Positions 6,909 through 13,561 of a stretch of DNA of 64,000 nt are shown here, one piece after another. Made by a program: the position numbers and the translations under genes. The DNA is from Desulfoscipio geothermicus (GTDB lineage: Bacteria > Bacillota > Desulfotomaculia > Desulfotomaculales > Desulfallaceae): contig JAENYS010000001.1 of assembly GCA_016841645.1 (NCBI GenBank), positions 248,001 to 312,000 of the forward strand, given 5' to 3'. How positions within the stretch are numbered: position 1 is the stretch's first letter; every line of letters begins with the position of its first letter. Below the pieces are notes generated by a model that saw nothing but the letters and a program-made list of their open reading frames with translations, was not told where the DNA came from and ran no database searches.

Positions 6909-7085
6909 ATAAAACCTTACAATGAAATCGCTGCTGAATTAACCCTGGCCATAATAAACCGGATAAAACCGGTTGATAATACAAGCCCTGAGTTAACAAA
7001 CAAGAGCCTTGCTGAAGAAGTTGCGCATGCTTATAAGCTTATCTATGCTGTTGTAAGAGAGGCTGCAAAGAGTGATATCCGCTAA
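6909..7085 (+). CDS. Possible small rightward ORF without a standard start
   Basis: The plus strand holds an open frame with protein-like composition: KPYNEIAAELTLAIINRI and a helical end LAEEVAHAYKLIYAVVREAA. It is open from 6894 to a TAA at 7083-7085, about 58-63 residues. No ATG, GTG or TTG precedes it in frame; only ATT at 6894 and ATA at 6909 are available, so either a rare start is used or its 5' end is lost. It runs against the surrounding leftward genes and its stop overlaps the end of the convergent frame at 7082. Confidence 0.35.
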   Translation: MKPYNEIAAELTLAIINRIKPVDNTSPELTNKSLAEEVAHAYKLIYAVVREAAKSDIR

Positions 7086-7250
7086 CTAACTTTTTCAGCC
7101 TTTTCCTTTGCCTCCCGCATATCGGCCGCCTGTTCCTGCCGCTCATCCGGCTGGTACTCAAACACAATCCGCAGGGCCTTGACCATCCTATCCATGTCCG
7201 GTTCAAATTCTTCCCGGTATGATTATGCCCTTAGGTTGTTTTTCGGCCAT
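7082..7250 (-). pseudogene. Small phage gene, probably frameshifted
   Basis: An ATG at 7250 with GGGGGCTGG upstream opens a frame that stops after 15 codons (MAEKQPKGIIIPGRI). A second frame takes over near 7215 and reads EEFEPDMDRMVKALRIVFEYQP and on to a TAG at 7082, a charged helical protein. The two parts look like one ~56-residue gene split by a single-base change. Translation could instead begin at the ATG at 7195, which has no ribosome-binding site. No family recognised. Confidence 0.4.
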
Positions 7251-7265
7251 TGGCCAGCCCCCTTT

Positions 7266-7505
7266 CTACAACTCAGCTAATGCCTTTTGGGCCTGCCTTA
7301 TTTGCTCGTCAAGCTCGATGGATTTTTGCGCCCTTGGTAGTAAGTCATCAAACATTCTCATTCCAAATATTTGGTACAACTCAGCAACCTTATCTTTAGT
7401 TAAGTCCTGTTGGCTAGGATAAAACGCATACACAGCTTCGATTTTTTGATAATCATCAGCACTTACAGCGTGGCCTATTCGTTGCTCAAACTCCTGTTGC
7501 ATCAT
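7266..7505 (-). CDS. Hypothetical early phage protein (79 aa)
   Basis: A 79-residue acidic protein, helical throughout. Its N-terminal FEQRIGHAVSADDYQKIEAVYAFYP resembles the small 'EFE..IG..VS..DY..IE.vY..yP' proteins often found just downstream of phage repressor regions. The ATG follows GGGGGAGGTGA at nine bases. It is the first leftward gene after the HTH gene at 7559-7783. Function unknown. Confidence 0.55.
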   Translation of the reverse strand: MMQQEFEQRIGHAVSADDYQKIEAVYAFYPSQQDLTKDKVAELYQIFGMRMFDDLLPRAQKSIELDEQIRQAQKALAEL

Positions 7506-7558
7506 AACTACACTTCACCTCCCCCTAGCTGCCGCCGGTGCCGGTTAATTTAAAATGT

Positions 7559-7783
7559 TTACTCGCCCACCGCTTTGGGTGGCGTTTCTTCAGCCAGGAG
7601 GGCAGCTGCTGGAATACCTAGAGCTTGGGCAATTTTATCCAACATGCTAAGCGATGGTAATGCTTTATCTTTCTCAATCTTATTTATTGTTGAAACATCT
7701 GCATTTACCATATCTGCCAACTGATATTGGGTATAGCCGCGCTCTTTCCTTAATTCACAAATTTTATTGCCGAACTTGATCAA
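7559..7783 (-). CDS. XRE-family repressor, leftward partner of switch A
   Basis: A 74-residue Cro-sized protein consisting almost entirely of an XRE helix-turn-helix (RKERGYTQYQLADMVNADVS, then TINKIEKDKALPS). The start is TTG at 7783, nine bases after AGGAGGG; the longer frame upstream runs through the operators and is unlikely. It faces the HTH gene at 7929 across about 145 bases holding three TTGGAT palindromes. Its recognition segment (STINKIEKDKALPS) is nearly that of the facing protein (STVNKIEKGTARPS), so the two probably bind the same sites in competition, as Cro and CI do. Confidence 0.72.
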   Translation of the reverse strand: MIKFGNKICELRKERGYTQYQLADMVNADVSTINKIEKDKALPSLSMLDKIAQALGIPAAALLAEETPPKAVGE

Positions 7784-7817
7784 TATTGGATACCCTCCTT
7801 CCTTGATTATTATATTA

Positions 7818-7915
7818 TTGGATTTAATCCAACTTGTCAATAAAATATCTTGGATTATATCCAATATTTTTACCAGTATTTATATGTGGTAAGATGTTTA
7901 TTGAATAGAATCCAA
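7818..7915. promoter_or_regulatory. Three TTGGAT-type operators of switch A
   Basis: Palindromes TTGGATTTAATCCAA (7818-7832), TTGGATTATATCCAA (7850-7864) and the imperfect TTGAATAGAATCCAA (7901-7915) lie between the divergent HTH genes. The first two are centred 32 bases apart, about three helical turns. The last sits 13 bases before the ATG at 7929, so it could block that gene's own expression. A half site occurs at the 7783 start. Confidence 0.75.
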
Positions 7916-7928
7916 CAAGGATGATACT

Positions 7929-8237
7929 ATGTTTGATATTGGAAGCCGGGTCGTTTATCTACGAAAGCTACATAATATTTCGGCCAATAAACTATCGTTA
8001 GATTTGAAGGTTGACCCTTCAACTGTAAACAAAATCGAAAAAGGTACTGCAAGGCCTTCTATAGATTTGCTTTTTAACATTTGTGATTATTTTGGTGTTA
8101 CACCCTCTGAGTTCTTTGCCACCGGCCAGGCCCAGGAGCCGCCTCCGGAAGTCCGTCGTATATGCGATAAGGTACAAAAGCTGCCGCCGGACAAGCTCAA
8201 GGTGCTGGAGTCGGTGCTTGATACCTGGGTTGATTAG
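7929..8237 (+). CDS. XRE-family repressor, rightward partner of switch A
   Basis: A 102-residue protein with an N-terminal XRE helix-turn-helix (residues ~8-62, LRKLHNISANKLSLDLKVDP then STVNKIEKGTARPS) and a short C-terminal tail (VRRICDKVQKLPPDKLKVLE) of the dimerising kind seen in small repressors. ATG with AAGGATGAT upstream. It faces the repressor at 7559-7783 across three shared operators. No protease or sensor domain is present. Confidence 0.75.
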   Translation: MFDIGSRVVYLRKLHNISANKLSLDLKVDPSTVNKIEKGTARPSIDLLFNICDYFGVTPSEFFATGQAQEPPPEVRRICDKVQKLPPDKLKVLESVLDTWVD

Positions 8238-8271
8238 CCACCTACCATTTCAAGGAAGGGAGGTGTTAATA

Positions 8272-8595
8272 TTGGGAATAAAATTTACAGGTTTAGATGA
8301 GTTCGAAGAACGCTTAAAACAGATGAAAGATACTGCTAAAGAATTTAACCATGGCAAAAAGGTATCATTTTCTGATCTATTCCCAACTGTATTTATGAGT
8401 CGTTATACACAATTTAGATCCTTCGAAGAATTCCTAACCGCTGGCGGTTTCGAAGTCAATACCCAGGAGGATTTTGACGCTATCCCAAATGATGTTATGG
8501 ATAGTCATGTTGCAAAAACTACAAAATTCAGAACCTGGGAGGAGATGGCATCTACAGCTGCAACAGAACATGTAGCCAAAAAGTTAGGGTTTTAA
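8272..8595 (+). CDS. Conserved hypothetical protein (107 aa) after the switch A repressor
   Basis: A 107-residue protein starting at TTG 8272, six bases after GGGAGGTG. It contains FTGLDEFEERLKQMKDTAKE, then VSFSDLFPTVFMSRYTQF and a C-terminal WEEMASTAATEHVAKKLGF. This layout recurs in small uncharacterised Firmicutes and phage proteins, as far as I recall. It is soluble and mostly helical. Its position 34 bases after the repressor stop and in the same direction suggests co-expression from the lysogenic promoter. Function unknown. Confidence 0.6.
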   Translation: MGIKFTGLDEFEERLKQMKDTAKEFNHGKKVSFSDLFPTVFMSRYTQFRSFEEFLTAGGFEVNTQEDFDAIPNDVMDSHVAKTTKFRTWEEMASTAATEHVAKKLGF

Positions 8596-8596
8596 A

Positions 8597-9025
8597 CTAT
8601 TGCGATGATCCGGCCACAACGTTAATTTTGTTAGCGGCCTCTTTTAGCCGGGTCACTGAATCCATTGTGTTTTCAATACACTGTGTAAATTCAGTCAAAC
8701 CGTCTACTTTGACTACCGAGCCAATATCGCTCCAACGCAAACCTTGACGATCCAACTGTTCCCATGTGGTACCGGCTGAATTATCATGATGCTCAACAGT
8801 TTTAACCTCGGAAATTGGTTTCCCGTTAATCGTCGACGGCCTCATGCCTCCGCAACGTTGACCTCTTAGGCTGTCCTTTAAGAACCATAAAATGGCTTCC
8901 GCTTCTCTTATGGTAAGTTGCCTATCTGCACACCATTTGCTGAAATAGGCTTCCAAATAGTCATAGCCTATAGGCTCAACTACACGTGGAAATGGAAGCC
9001 GCTCTCCCTTTTCTCTGGCTTTCAT
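8597..9025 (-). CDS. Hypothetical prophage protein (142 aa)
   Basis: A 142-residue soluble protein with no recognised domain. Its N-terminal half has a basic start and an aromatic helix (YDYLEAYFSKWCADRQLTIREAEAILWFL), its middle is Gly/Ser-rich, and the C-terminus is helical (CIENTMDSVTRLKEAANKI). The ATG follows a G-rich GGGGGGTGAAAGAGG site. It is convergent with, and only one base from, the gene at 8272-8595, and divergent from the gene at 9143. Confidence 0.5.
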   Translation of the reverse strand: MKAREKGERLPFPRVVEPIGYDYLEAYFSKWCADRQLTIREAEAILWFLKDSLRGQRCGGMRPSTINGKPISEVKTVEHHDNSAGTTWEQLDRQGLRWSDIGSVVKVDGLTEFTQCIENTMDSVTRLKEAANKINVVAGSSQ

Positions 9026-9142
9026 CCTCTTTCACCCCCCCTTATTAGTCGTTGGTGTCAGCTTAATTTGCAGGTTTTTCCTCCCATGTGTCAAAATTGG
9101 CAGTTGTCGAAGCTATTATTTTCCGGGAAGGGAGGTGTGGTT

Positions 9143-9310
9143 ATGTCAAGACTTTCTCAGGTTATTTGTCCTTTAATGAGCACTCGTAACGAAATAGCTT
9201 ATTGTGACAATCGCTGTGCTTGGTATCTTGCTAGTGCAGAAAGACCATTTTGCGCTATGCATTACATTGCTCTTTTCCTGTCGGGGATGCATGCAAATGC
9301 TGAGAAGTGA
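9143..9310 (+). CDS. Small Cys-rich phage protein (55 aa)
   Basis: A 55-residue protein beginning MSRLSQVICPLMSTRNEIAY, followed by CDNRCAWY and a further Cys at residue 38 (FCAMHYIA). The pattern CPLMS...C-x3-C-x-W...C recurs in small phage proteins thought to bind zinc. ATG at good distance from GGGAGGTG. Its last 56 bases overlap the 3' end of the convergent gene at 9255-9443 on the other strand, and both frames look genuine. Confidence 0.6.
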   Translation: MSRLSQVICPLMSTRNEIAYCDNRCAWYLASAERPFCAMHYIALFLSGMHANAEK

Positions 9311-9443
9311 TTTTGCACTTTCCAATAAGAACCTGGGCTGTTTGAAGCACTTCCTGGGCTTCTTCAAAGCTCAGGTCTTTTTTTACAAGCATCGATACTA
9401 TTTCATTGGCAATTGACTTGACTTTCTTGGCGTCCTTATCCAT
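9255..9443 (-). CDS. Small helical hypothetical protein (62 aa)
   Basis: A 62-residue protein, MDKDAKKVKSIANEIVSMLV then LSFEEAQEVLQTAQVLIGKC, with a strong GGGGAGGTAAGAGAGG site before the ATG. Its core resembles small helical proteins of Firmicutes prophages in which a FEEAxEVL segment follows a Val/Leu-rich helix. The last ~18 residues are low in structure and are antisense to the Cys-rich gene at 9143-9310, so the tail length may be incidental. Confidence 0.5.
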   Translation of the reverse strand: MDKDAKKVKSIANEIVSMLVKKDLSFEEAQEVLQTAQVLIGKCKITSQHLHASPTGKEQCNA

Positions 9444-9489
9444 CCTCTCTTACCTCCCCTACTTGTCCACGCTACTGCCAAAAGTTACT

Positions 9490-9510
9490 GCCTGACTAAT
9501 CAGGCGTTTT
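9490..9510 (+). terminator. Short hairpin with T tract
   Basis: GCCTGA-ctaa-TCAGGC followed by GTTTT on the plus strand. It could end rightward transcripts from 9143-9310. A weaker T-rich tail on the other side means leftward use is less likely. Confidence 0.4.
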
Positions 9511-9530
9511 ATGATATTTTGAAATTGTGC

Positions 9531-9785
9531 TTAGCTGCTTTTGGCAGCAGCAAATTCCCTTTCTCTTTGAATGTCTCTTATAACAGACTCATAAGCTAAC
9601 GGCACCAAAAGAACATCCATAATCTTTTGCGCAAACGCCCTGGCCTGTTCCGGTGTTAAATCTTCCTCATCTAATACTTGACCATCAGGTGTAACGAATT
9701 TTCTAACCGCTTTGGGCACCTGGACCACCCCCTGTTTCACCTTATGATGGGACCGGGTTGTCCTAGCACATGCAGATTGTGGCAA
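9531..9785 (-). CDS. Hypothetical prophage protein (84 aa)
   Basis: An 84-residue protein starting at TTG 9785 after AAGAAGGTGA. The N-terminus is basic. The centre reads VRKFVTPDGQVLDEEDLTPEQARAFA, and the C-terminus is a helix rich in Arg, Glu and Ala. No family recognised. It is four bases downstream of the gene at 9790-10062 and probably co-transcribed with it and the Cro-like gene. Confidence 0.5.
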   Translation of the reverse strand: MPQSACARTTRSHHKVKQGVVQVPKAVRKFVTPDGQVLDEEDLTPEQARAFAQKIMDVLLVPLAYESVIRDIQREREFAAAKSS

Positions 9786-9789
9786 TTGA

Positions 9790-10062
9790 TCACCTTCTTA
9801 TATCCGGTAGTGGCAATTTTTGTGGTTGATACAAAACCATGATGCAATATGTGTATTCAGCCCCATCAGCCACAAACCGGGTATCAATTATTCTTTTGGG
9901 GCGCTCACTCCTTAGCCAAGTTTTGAGCTTCATTTCAAGCTCGATATGGTCGTTTGAAGCAAATAGCCTTACCTGGTAATGAGTTGGCTTACTTTGAAGC
10001 TTCATGAGTCGGGATACTTTGTTTTCAAGGGCCGAAACCCTTTGCTCCATATTCATGCGCAT
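9790..10062 (-). CDS. Hypothetical prophage protein (90 aa), coiled-coil start
   Basis: A 90-residue protein. Residues 4-22 form a short heptad-like helix (NMEQRVSALENKVSRLMKLQ), followed by an alpha/beta part with HYQVRLFASNDHIELEMKLK and a Tyr-rich strand YTYCIMVLYQ. AAGGCGGT precedes the start; ATGs at residues 1, 3 and 5 cannot be told apart. It follows the Cro-like gene by 14 bases in the same leftward unit. Confidence 0.5.
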   Translation of the reverse strand: MRMNMEQRVSALENKVSRLMKLQSKPTHYQVRLFASNDHIELEMKLKTWLRSERPKRIIDTRFVADGAEYTYCIMVLYQPQKLPLPDIRR

Positions 10063-10076
10063 ACCGCCTTTTCGGG

Positions 10077-10325
10077 TTATTTGTAGTTGGTTCCTGCGGA
10101 CTTATTATCACACTCTATGTGTAGTTGGTTGTTAAAAAAAATTTTATTAATATTTGCGTTTGGGAACTTTCTTTTAAATTTAGTAACGAAATTAAAACTT
10201 GGGTTCCTTAATCCATGCTCCACCTTGATATAAAAAGAAAGAGAAACACCCAAGTTGGAAGCCATTCCTTCTTGGCTTTCTTTAATGGAATCCCTAAAAC
10301 TAATTAATTCTTTATTCTTAGCCAT
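10077..10325 (-). CDS. Cro-like HTH repressor, leftward partner of switch B
   Basis: An 82-residue protein with a compact XRE helix-turn-helix: FRDSIKESQEGMASNLGVSL then SFYIKVEHGLRNPS. The second part is unlike the switch A repressors, so it should recognise a different operator. The start has GAAGAGGTGACATG upstream. It is divergent from the CI-like gene at 10481, with four ACAC-N5-GTGT sites between them. It is the first gene of a short leftward unit (10325 to 9531). Confidence 0.7.
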   Translation of the reverse strand: MAKNKELISFRDSIKESQEGMASNLGVSLSFYIKVEHGLRNPSFNFVTKFKRKFPNANINKIFFNNQLHIECDNKSAGTNYK

Positions 10326-10349
10326 CTATCATGTCACCTCTTCTCCACT

Positions 10350-10455
10350 ACGCGTATTGTGTGATTGTTTGAATATATATTACTACACATTATGTGTGGT
10401 GTCAACACCAAAAACACTTTCTGTGTGATTAGTTTTAGTATTACACATAATGTGG
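10350..10455. promoter_or_regulatory. ACAC-N5-GTGT operator array of switch B
   Basis: Three 13-base palindromes lie at exact 29-base steps: ACACATTATGTGT (10385-10397), ACACTTTCTGTGT (10414-10426) and ACACATAATGTGG (10443-10455). A weaker fourth copy, ACGCGTATTGTGT, lies at 10350-10362 near the Cro-like start. Three equally spaced sites between divergent Cro and CI genes is the lambda right-operator layout. Confidence 0.8.
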
Positions 10456-10480
10456 TACTATTTATCTGGGGTGTATTTTA

Positions 10481-10999
10481 TTGTTTGGGAAAAGATTAAG
10501 TTTTTTAAGGAAGAAAAACAATTTAACTCAACAGGATCTTGCAAAACTACTAAATATATCCCCTAGTACTGTGGGTATGTATGAGCAAGGAAGAAGAGAT
10601 CCAGACACCGGCACTATAAATTTTTTATCTAGCTACTTTGACGTAACTAGCGATTATTTGCTGGGCCGCACCGACAAACCAAAATCCATTGAGGATAATA
10701 AACTAGACGAAGAATACATTCTCCAAGCCGCAACACTTGGCGATGCGCTTATAAGACTAGCTGAGCTTACTTTTGAAATAGATATGGATGACGAAACATT
10801 TGCAAATCTAGTAATCAAGGCCAAAAATAAGTATGGTTTGCCTGGTGGGGCAGGAGGTGTAGCAGCCCATGGCCCAAGTTATCCCGGTTCCGGGGCTTTG
10901 GAACACCTTATCCCAGACGAGGATAGAAGTTATAAAAAAAGAAAGGAACGCGCCAGGAAGAAGAATTATAACAAACCGCATGGGGATGACAATAATTGA
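10481..10999 (+). CDS. CI-like XRE repressor with ImmA-type partner
   Basis: A 172-residue protein. Residues 1-66 are an XRE helix-turn-helix (LRKKNNLTQQDLAKLLNIS then STVGMYEQGRRDPD) ending in the common YLLGRTD. The middle (residues 85-120) is helical and acidic. The C-terminal ~50 residues are Gly/Pro-rich, then very basic (KKRKERARKK). There is no LexA-like autoprotease domain, and the next gene is an ImmA/IrrE-type peptidase, so induction is probably by proteolysis from ImmA, as in ICEBs1 and phi105. TTG start after GGGGTG. The stop overlaps the TTG of the next gene. Confidence 0.78.
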   Translation: MFGKRLSFLRKKNNLTQQDLAKLLNISPSTVGMYEQGRRDPDTGTINFLSSYFDVTSDYLLGRTDKPKSIEDNKLDEEYILQAATLGDALIRLAELTFEIDMDDETFANLVIKAKNKYGLPGGAGGVAAHGPSYPGSGALEHLIPDEDRSYKKRKERARKKNYNKPHGDDNN

Positions 11000-11505
11000 T
11001 CACCTTGGATTATCTTATCCTTATGGTGGAAGGGCTTAATATTAGACTAATATATCGTGACTTAAATAAAAACAACGTCGGATTATTAGGTGAGGCAGAT
11101 GCTTCTAATAGAACAATAACGCTGGATTGCTCATTAGTTGATTATCCACGTGAGCACAAAAGTGTTCTTGCTGAAGAAATTGGACACGTCTTATATCCGC
11201 CGCGCCCTGGCCACATTGCATACCACGCACGGGGGTATTATGATACCGATCACATAGAAAGATGTAATATACGAGCAACTGTTGCCCAGGATGAGCGCAT
11301 GGCGCTTGACTGGGCAACTGGTGTCTTAATGCCGGATGTCGAATTTTGGCGAGTTGTGGAAGAAGGTGAAAACACATTATGGCAACTAGCTGATTGGTTT
11401 GAAGTAACAGAATGGTTTGTACGCATAAAAGTAGGGTACATCAGGCGCAAGGCCCGTGAGAATGGAAAACGGTTAAAATGGAATGACATAATTAGGCGAC
11501 ATTAA
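10996..11505 (+). CDS. ImmA/IrrE-family metallopeptidase-like protein
   Basis: A 169-residue protein with the ImmA/IrrE core: LAEEIGHVLYPP at residues ~58-69 replaces the canonical HExxH with E-E-I-G-H, a variant I believe also occurs in other family members. It is followed by an ERMALDWATGVLMP helix with the expected zinc-ligand Glu and by WQLADWFEVTEWFVR. In this family the enzyme cleaves the adjacent repressor to release lytic genes. The TTG start overlaps the repressor stop (TTGA), supporting coupled translation. Whether the H-to-E change leaves full peptidase activity cannot be read from sequence. Confidence 0.75.
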   Translation: MITLDYLILMVEGLNIRLIYRDLNKNNVGLLGEADASNRTITLDCSLVDYPREHKSVLAEEIGHVLYPPRPGHIAYHARGYYDTDHIERCNIRATVAQDERMALDWATGVLMPDVEFWRVVEEGENTLWQLADWFEVTEWFVRIKVGYIRRKARENGKRLKWNDIIRRH

Positions 11506-11677
11506 TAACAATACATACATACTTCAACAGAGGGCATGCAGAACAGATAATGTTTTGGTGTCTTTTTTTCTGGGGTAAGCAGGGATGTGTTATATAGCCA
11601 ATGGAACTTGCGGCAGCATATGCCGTGAAATAGTGAAAGAGAATATTTATGAAAGGCAAGATGAAAGGAGATTGACT

Positions 11678-12754
11678 ATGGATTTTAATGAAAAACTTAA
11701 CCAGTTTTCGTCTAGAGTAGAATCACTAAAAGATCAAATTCAGACTGAAGAGGCAACAAAAACAGCACTAATCATGCCTTTCTTTCAGTTGCTGGGATAC
11801 GACATTTTCAACCCCTCAGAATTTGTCCCGGAATATACCGCAGACGTGGGTATAAAAAAGGGTGAAAAAATAGATTATGCCATTTTTATAAATGACGAGC
11901 TAAGTATATTGCTGGAGGCCAAGTCGGTTAATGAAGACCTGAATAAACACGGCTCTCAGTTATTCAGGTACTTTGCTACATTGCCGGCGCGATTTGGAAT
12001 TCTCACAAACGGCATTGTTTATGAGTTTTATACTGATTTAGAGACGCCTAATAAGATGGACGAAAAACCTTTTTTGGAGTTTAATCTTCTGGATATCAAA
12101 GAAAATCTAATCCCCGAGATTAGAAAGTTTCAACGGAATAATTTTGACAACAACAACATTTTAACATCAGCAGCGGAATTAAAATATACACAGGAAATCA
12201 AAAAAATCTTGACAAGAGAGCTTGCTAATCCATCCGATGATTTTATCCGCTTTATGCTTAAAGATATTTATTCAGGAGTAAAAACACAAAATGTAATTGA
12301 TAAGTTTAGAGATACAATTAAAAAAGCATTTAACCAGTTTATTAACGATACCCTCAACGAACGATTTAAAGCCGCTATTGGAACTCAGGCAGAGGCGACT
12401 ACCACCACAGAGCCCAAAATTGAATCGGCTGCGTCAATTGACGAAGAGAATCCTAAGATTGTCACTGTTTTGGAAGAATTAGAAGCTTTTGCGATAGTAA
12501 AATCTATTCTTAAAAATTCAGTAGATCTTTCCCGTTTGTTTTATAGGGATACTGAATCCTATTTTGGGATTCTTCTTGATGACAACAAACTAAAATGGCT
12601 TTGCAGAATAGCTATAGGCAAATCCCAAATAAATCTTTATATTCCAGACAAAAGCAAGAAATCCATTAGATACCGTTTGGATTCGATAAATGACATCTAT
12701 TCTTACGAAACACAACTTATTGAAGCAGTTAATAAATATACCGAAGAACAATAA
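11678..12754 (+). CDS. HsdR-N (type I restriction N-terminal domain)-like protein
   Basis: A 358-residue protein whose first ~170 residues match the HsdR N-terminal nuclease domain: TKTALIMPFFQLLGYDIFNP, then EKIDYAIFINDE and LLEAKSV, the D...ExK catalytic pattern of the PD-(D/E)xK fold. There is no helicase domain, so it is not a full restriction subunit. The C-terminal part contains a Thr-rich linker (TTTTEP) and a separate ~100-residue domain. It lies between the lysogeny genes and the recombinase, the usual place for moron genes that protect the lysogen. The ATG at 11678 has AAAGGAGATT upstream. An anti-phage role is inference. Confidence 0.68.
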   Translation: MDFNEKLNQFSSRVESLKDQIQTEEATKTALIMPFFQLLGYDIFNPSEFVPEYTADVGIKKGEKIDYAIFINDELSILLEAKSVNEDLNKHGSQLFRYFATLPARFGILTNGIVYEFYTDLETPNKMDEKPFLEFNLLDIKENLIPEIRKFQRNNFDNNNILTSAAELKYTQEIKKILTRELANPSDDFIRFMLKDIYSGVKTQNVIDKFRDTIKKAFNQFINDTLNERFKAAIGTQAEATTTTEPKIESAASIDEENPKIVTVLEELEAFAIVKSILKNSVDLSRLFYRDTESYFGILLDDNKLKWLCRIAIGKSQINLYIPDKSKKSIRYRLDSINDIYSYETQLIEAVNKYTEEQ

Positions 12755-12840
12755 CAGAAAAAGCTCGGTCAGGCCATGAATATGCGGGTATTCCATTGAG
12801 TAGGCATACCGTTCCCAGCCGGTGAATCTTTACTGCACAG

Positions 12841-12877
12841 AAAACCCGCACCAAAGGTGGCGGGTTTCGTGATGTTT
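12841..12877 (+). terminator. Rho-independent terminator after the HsdR-N-like gene
   Basis: AAAACCCGC-accaaaggtg-GCGGGTTT followed at a short distance by a GTTTTTATG tract. It lies 90 bases after the stop at 12754 and separates that unit from the toxin-like peptide. Confidence 0.6.
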
Positions 12878-12990
12878 TTATGTTTCGACAAAAATCACTA
12901 TTTTTTATGGGGAGTGAGTTTCAATATTCTTGCTTTATTTATAGTAATAAGAAATTAATTTTTCCACGCAGGTATGAGGTGGAGGTCGAA

Positions 12991-13062
12991 ATGACAGTTT
13001 ACGAAGCTCTGATGTTAATGGTAACGTTTGGCATACTAGTGACCGCCCTGCTTAACCGCTAG
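12991..13062 (+). CDS. Holin-like toxin peptide (23 aa), probable type I toxin
   Basis: A 23-residue hydrophobic peptide, MTVYEALMLMVTFGILVTAL followed by LNR, almost identical in style to the 'putative holin-like toxin' family (M-x-x-Y-E-x-L-x-L-M-x-x-F), which includes type I toxins related to TxpA/BsrG. The ATG follows GAGGTGGAGG. A strong inverted repeat covers the end of the gene. Such toxins are usually held by an antisense RNA from the opposite strand of the 3' region; none is proven here. Confidence 0.65.
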   Translation: MTVYEALMLMVTFGILVTALLNR

Positions 13063-13074
13063 GGCGGCCACTAG
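13036..13074. terminator. Inverted repeat over the toxin 3' end
   Basis: CTAGTGACCGCCCT (13036-13049) pairs with AGGGCGGCCACTAG (13061-13074), a 14-base stem with one mismatch and an 11-base loop containing the end of the toxin frame. No T run follows, so it may be an RNA-stability or antisense-target hairpin rather than a simple terminator. Confidence 0.5.
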
Positions 13075-13104
13075 GCCAAATCACCCACTACCAGTATATG
13101 TAAT

Positions 13105-13230
13105 TTATCTAAAATAATACACACAGCAAGACTTTTGGTTTAATATTTCAGCCTGATTTTTAAACTGGGTAAGGGCTTCCGGGGTTGCGTTAAACCCCCA
13201 TTTAACCAATGGCAAGTTGATTGGTGACAT
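13105..13230 (-). CDS. Possible small ORF (41 aa)
   Basis: The minus strand between toxin and recombinase has a frame MSPINLPLVKWGFNATPEAL then TQFKNQAEILNQKSCCVYYF, with protein-like composition and a helix in the middle. No clear ribosome-binding site. It could be a real small gene, a remnant, or chance; the region could also encode the antisense RNA for the toxin. Confidence 0.25.
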   Translation of the reverse strand: MSPINLPLVKWGFNATPEALTQFKNQAEILNQKSCCVYYFR

Positions 13231-13561
13231 CAGCTCATTACATTGCCTAAAAGACCCTGGCTACCTGCGGCCCGGTGTCCGAGCCTAGTTTTAAAATGAA
13301 GGTGTTAAATTTTATTAAAAAAAAGCAGGATTTTGCATGCTTTTGCAGTATTGTTTAATTACCATTAGATCAGGGCGGACAAAAGTGGACAAGACCTTCA
13401 CAGGGGCCAAAATAGGGAAAGGTGGTAAATATACTGATAATTAGACTAGAACTTCAATGGTTAAGCCTACGTTTAAGAGTGCACCAAAACATAAGAGACA
13501 ATGTCCTTGTATGATGCGGCAGTACAACATAACGTAGGTTAATCAAACCTATTTGGTCGGT
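13231..13561. other. Non-coding stretch before the recombinase
   Basis: About 330 bases with no convincing gene. It holds a small TAGGTT-aatca-AACCTA hairpin near 13535 and an A-rich run near 13317, but no repeat or recognised RNA that I can support. Confidence 0.4.

Noticed and set aside
13085-13105. Tail of the toxin gene region as a riboswitch
   Set aside because: I could not find a conserved aptamer pattern. The inverted repeat is better explained by the toxin's own RNA or its antisense.
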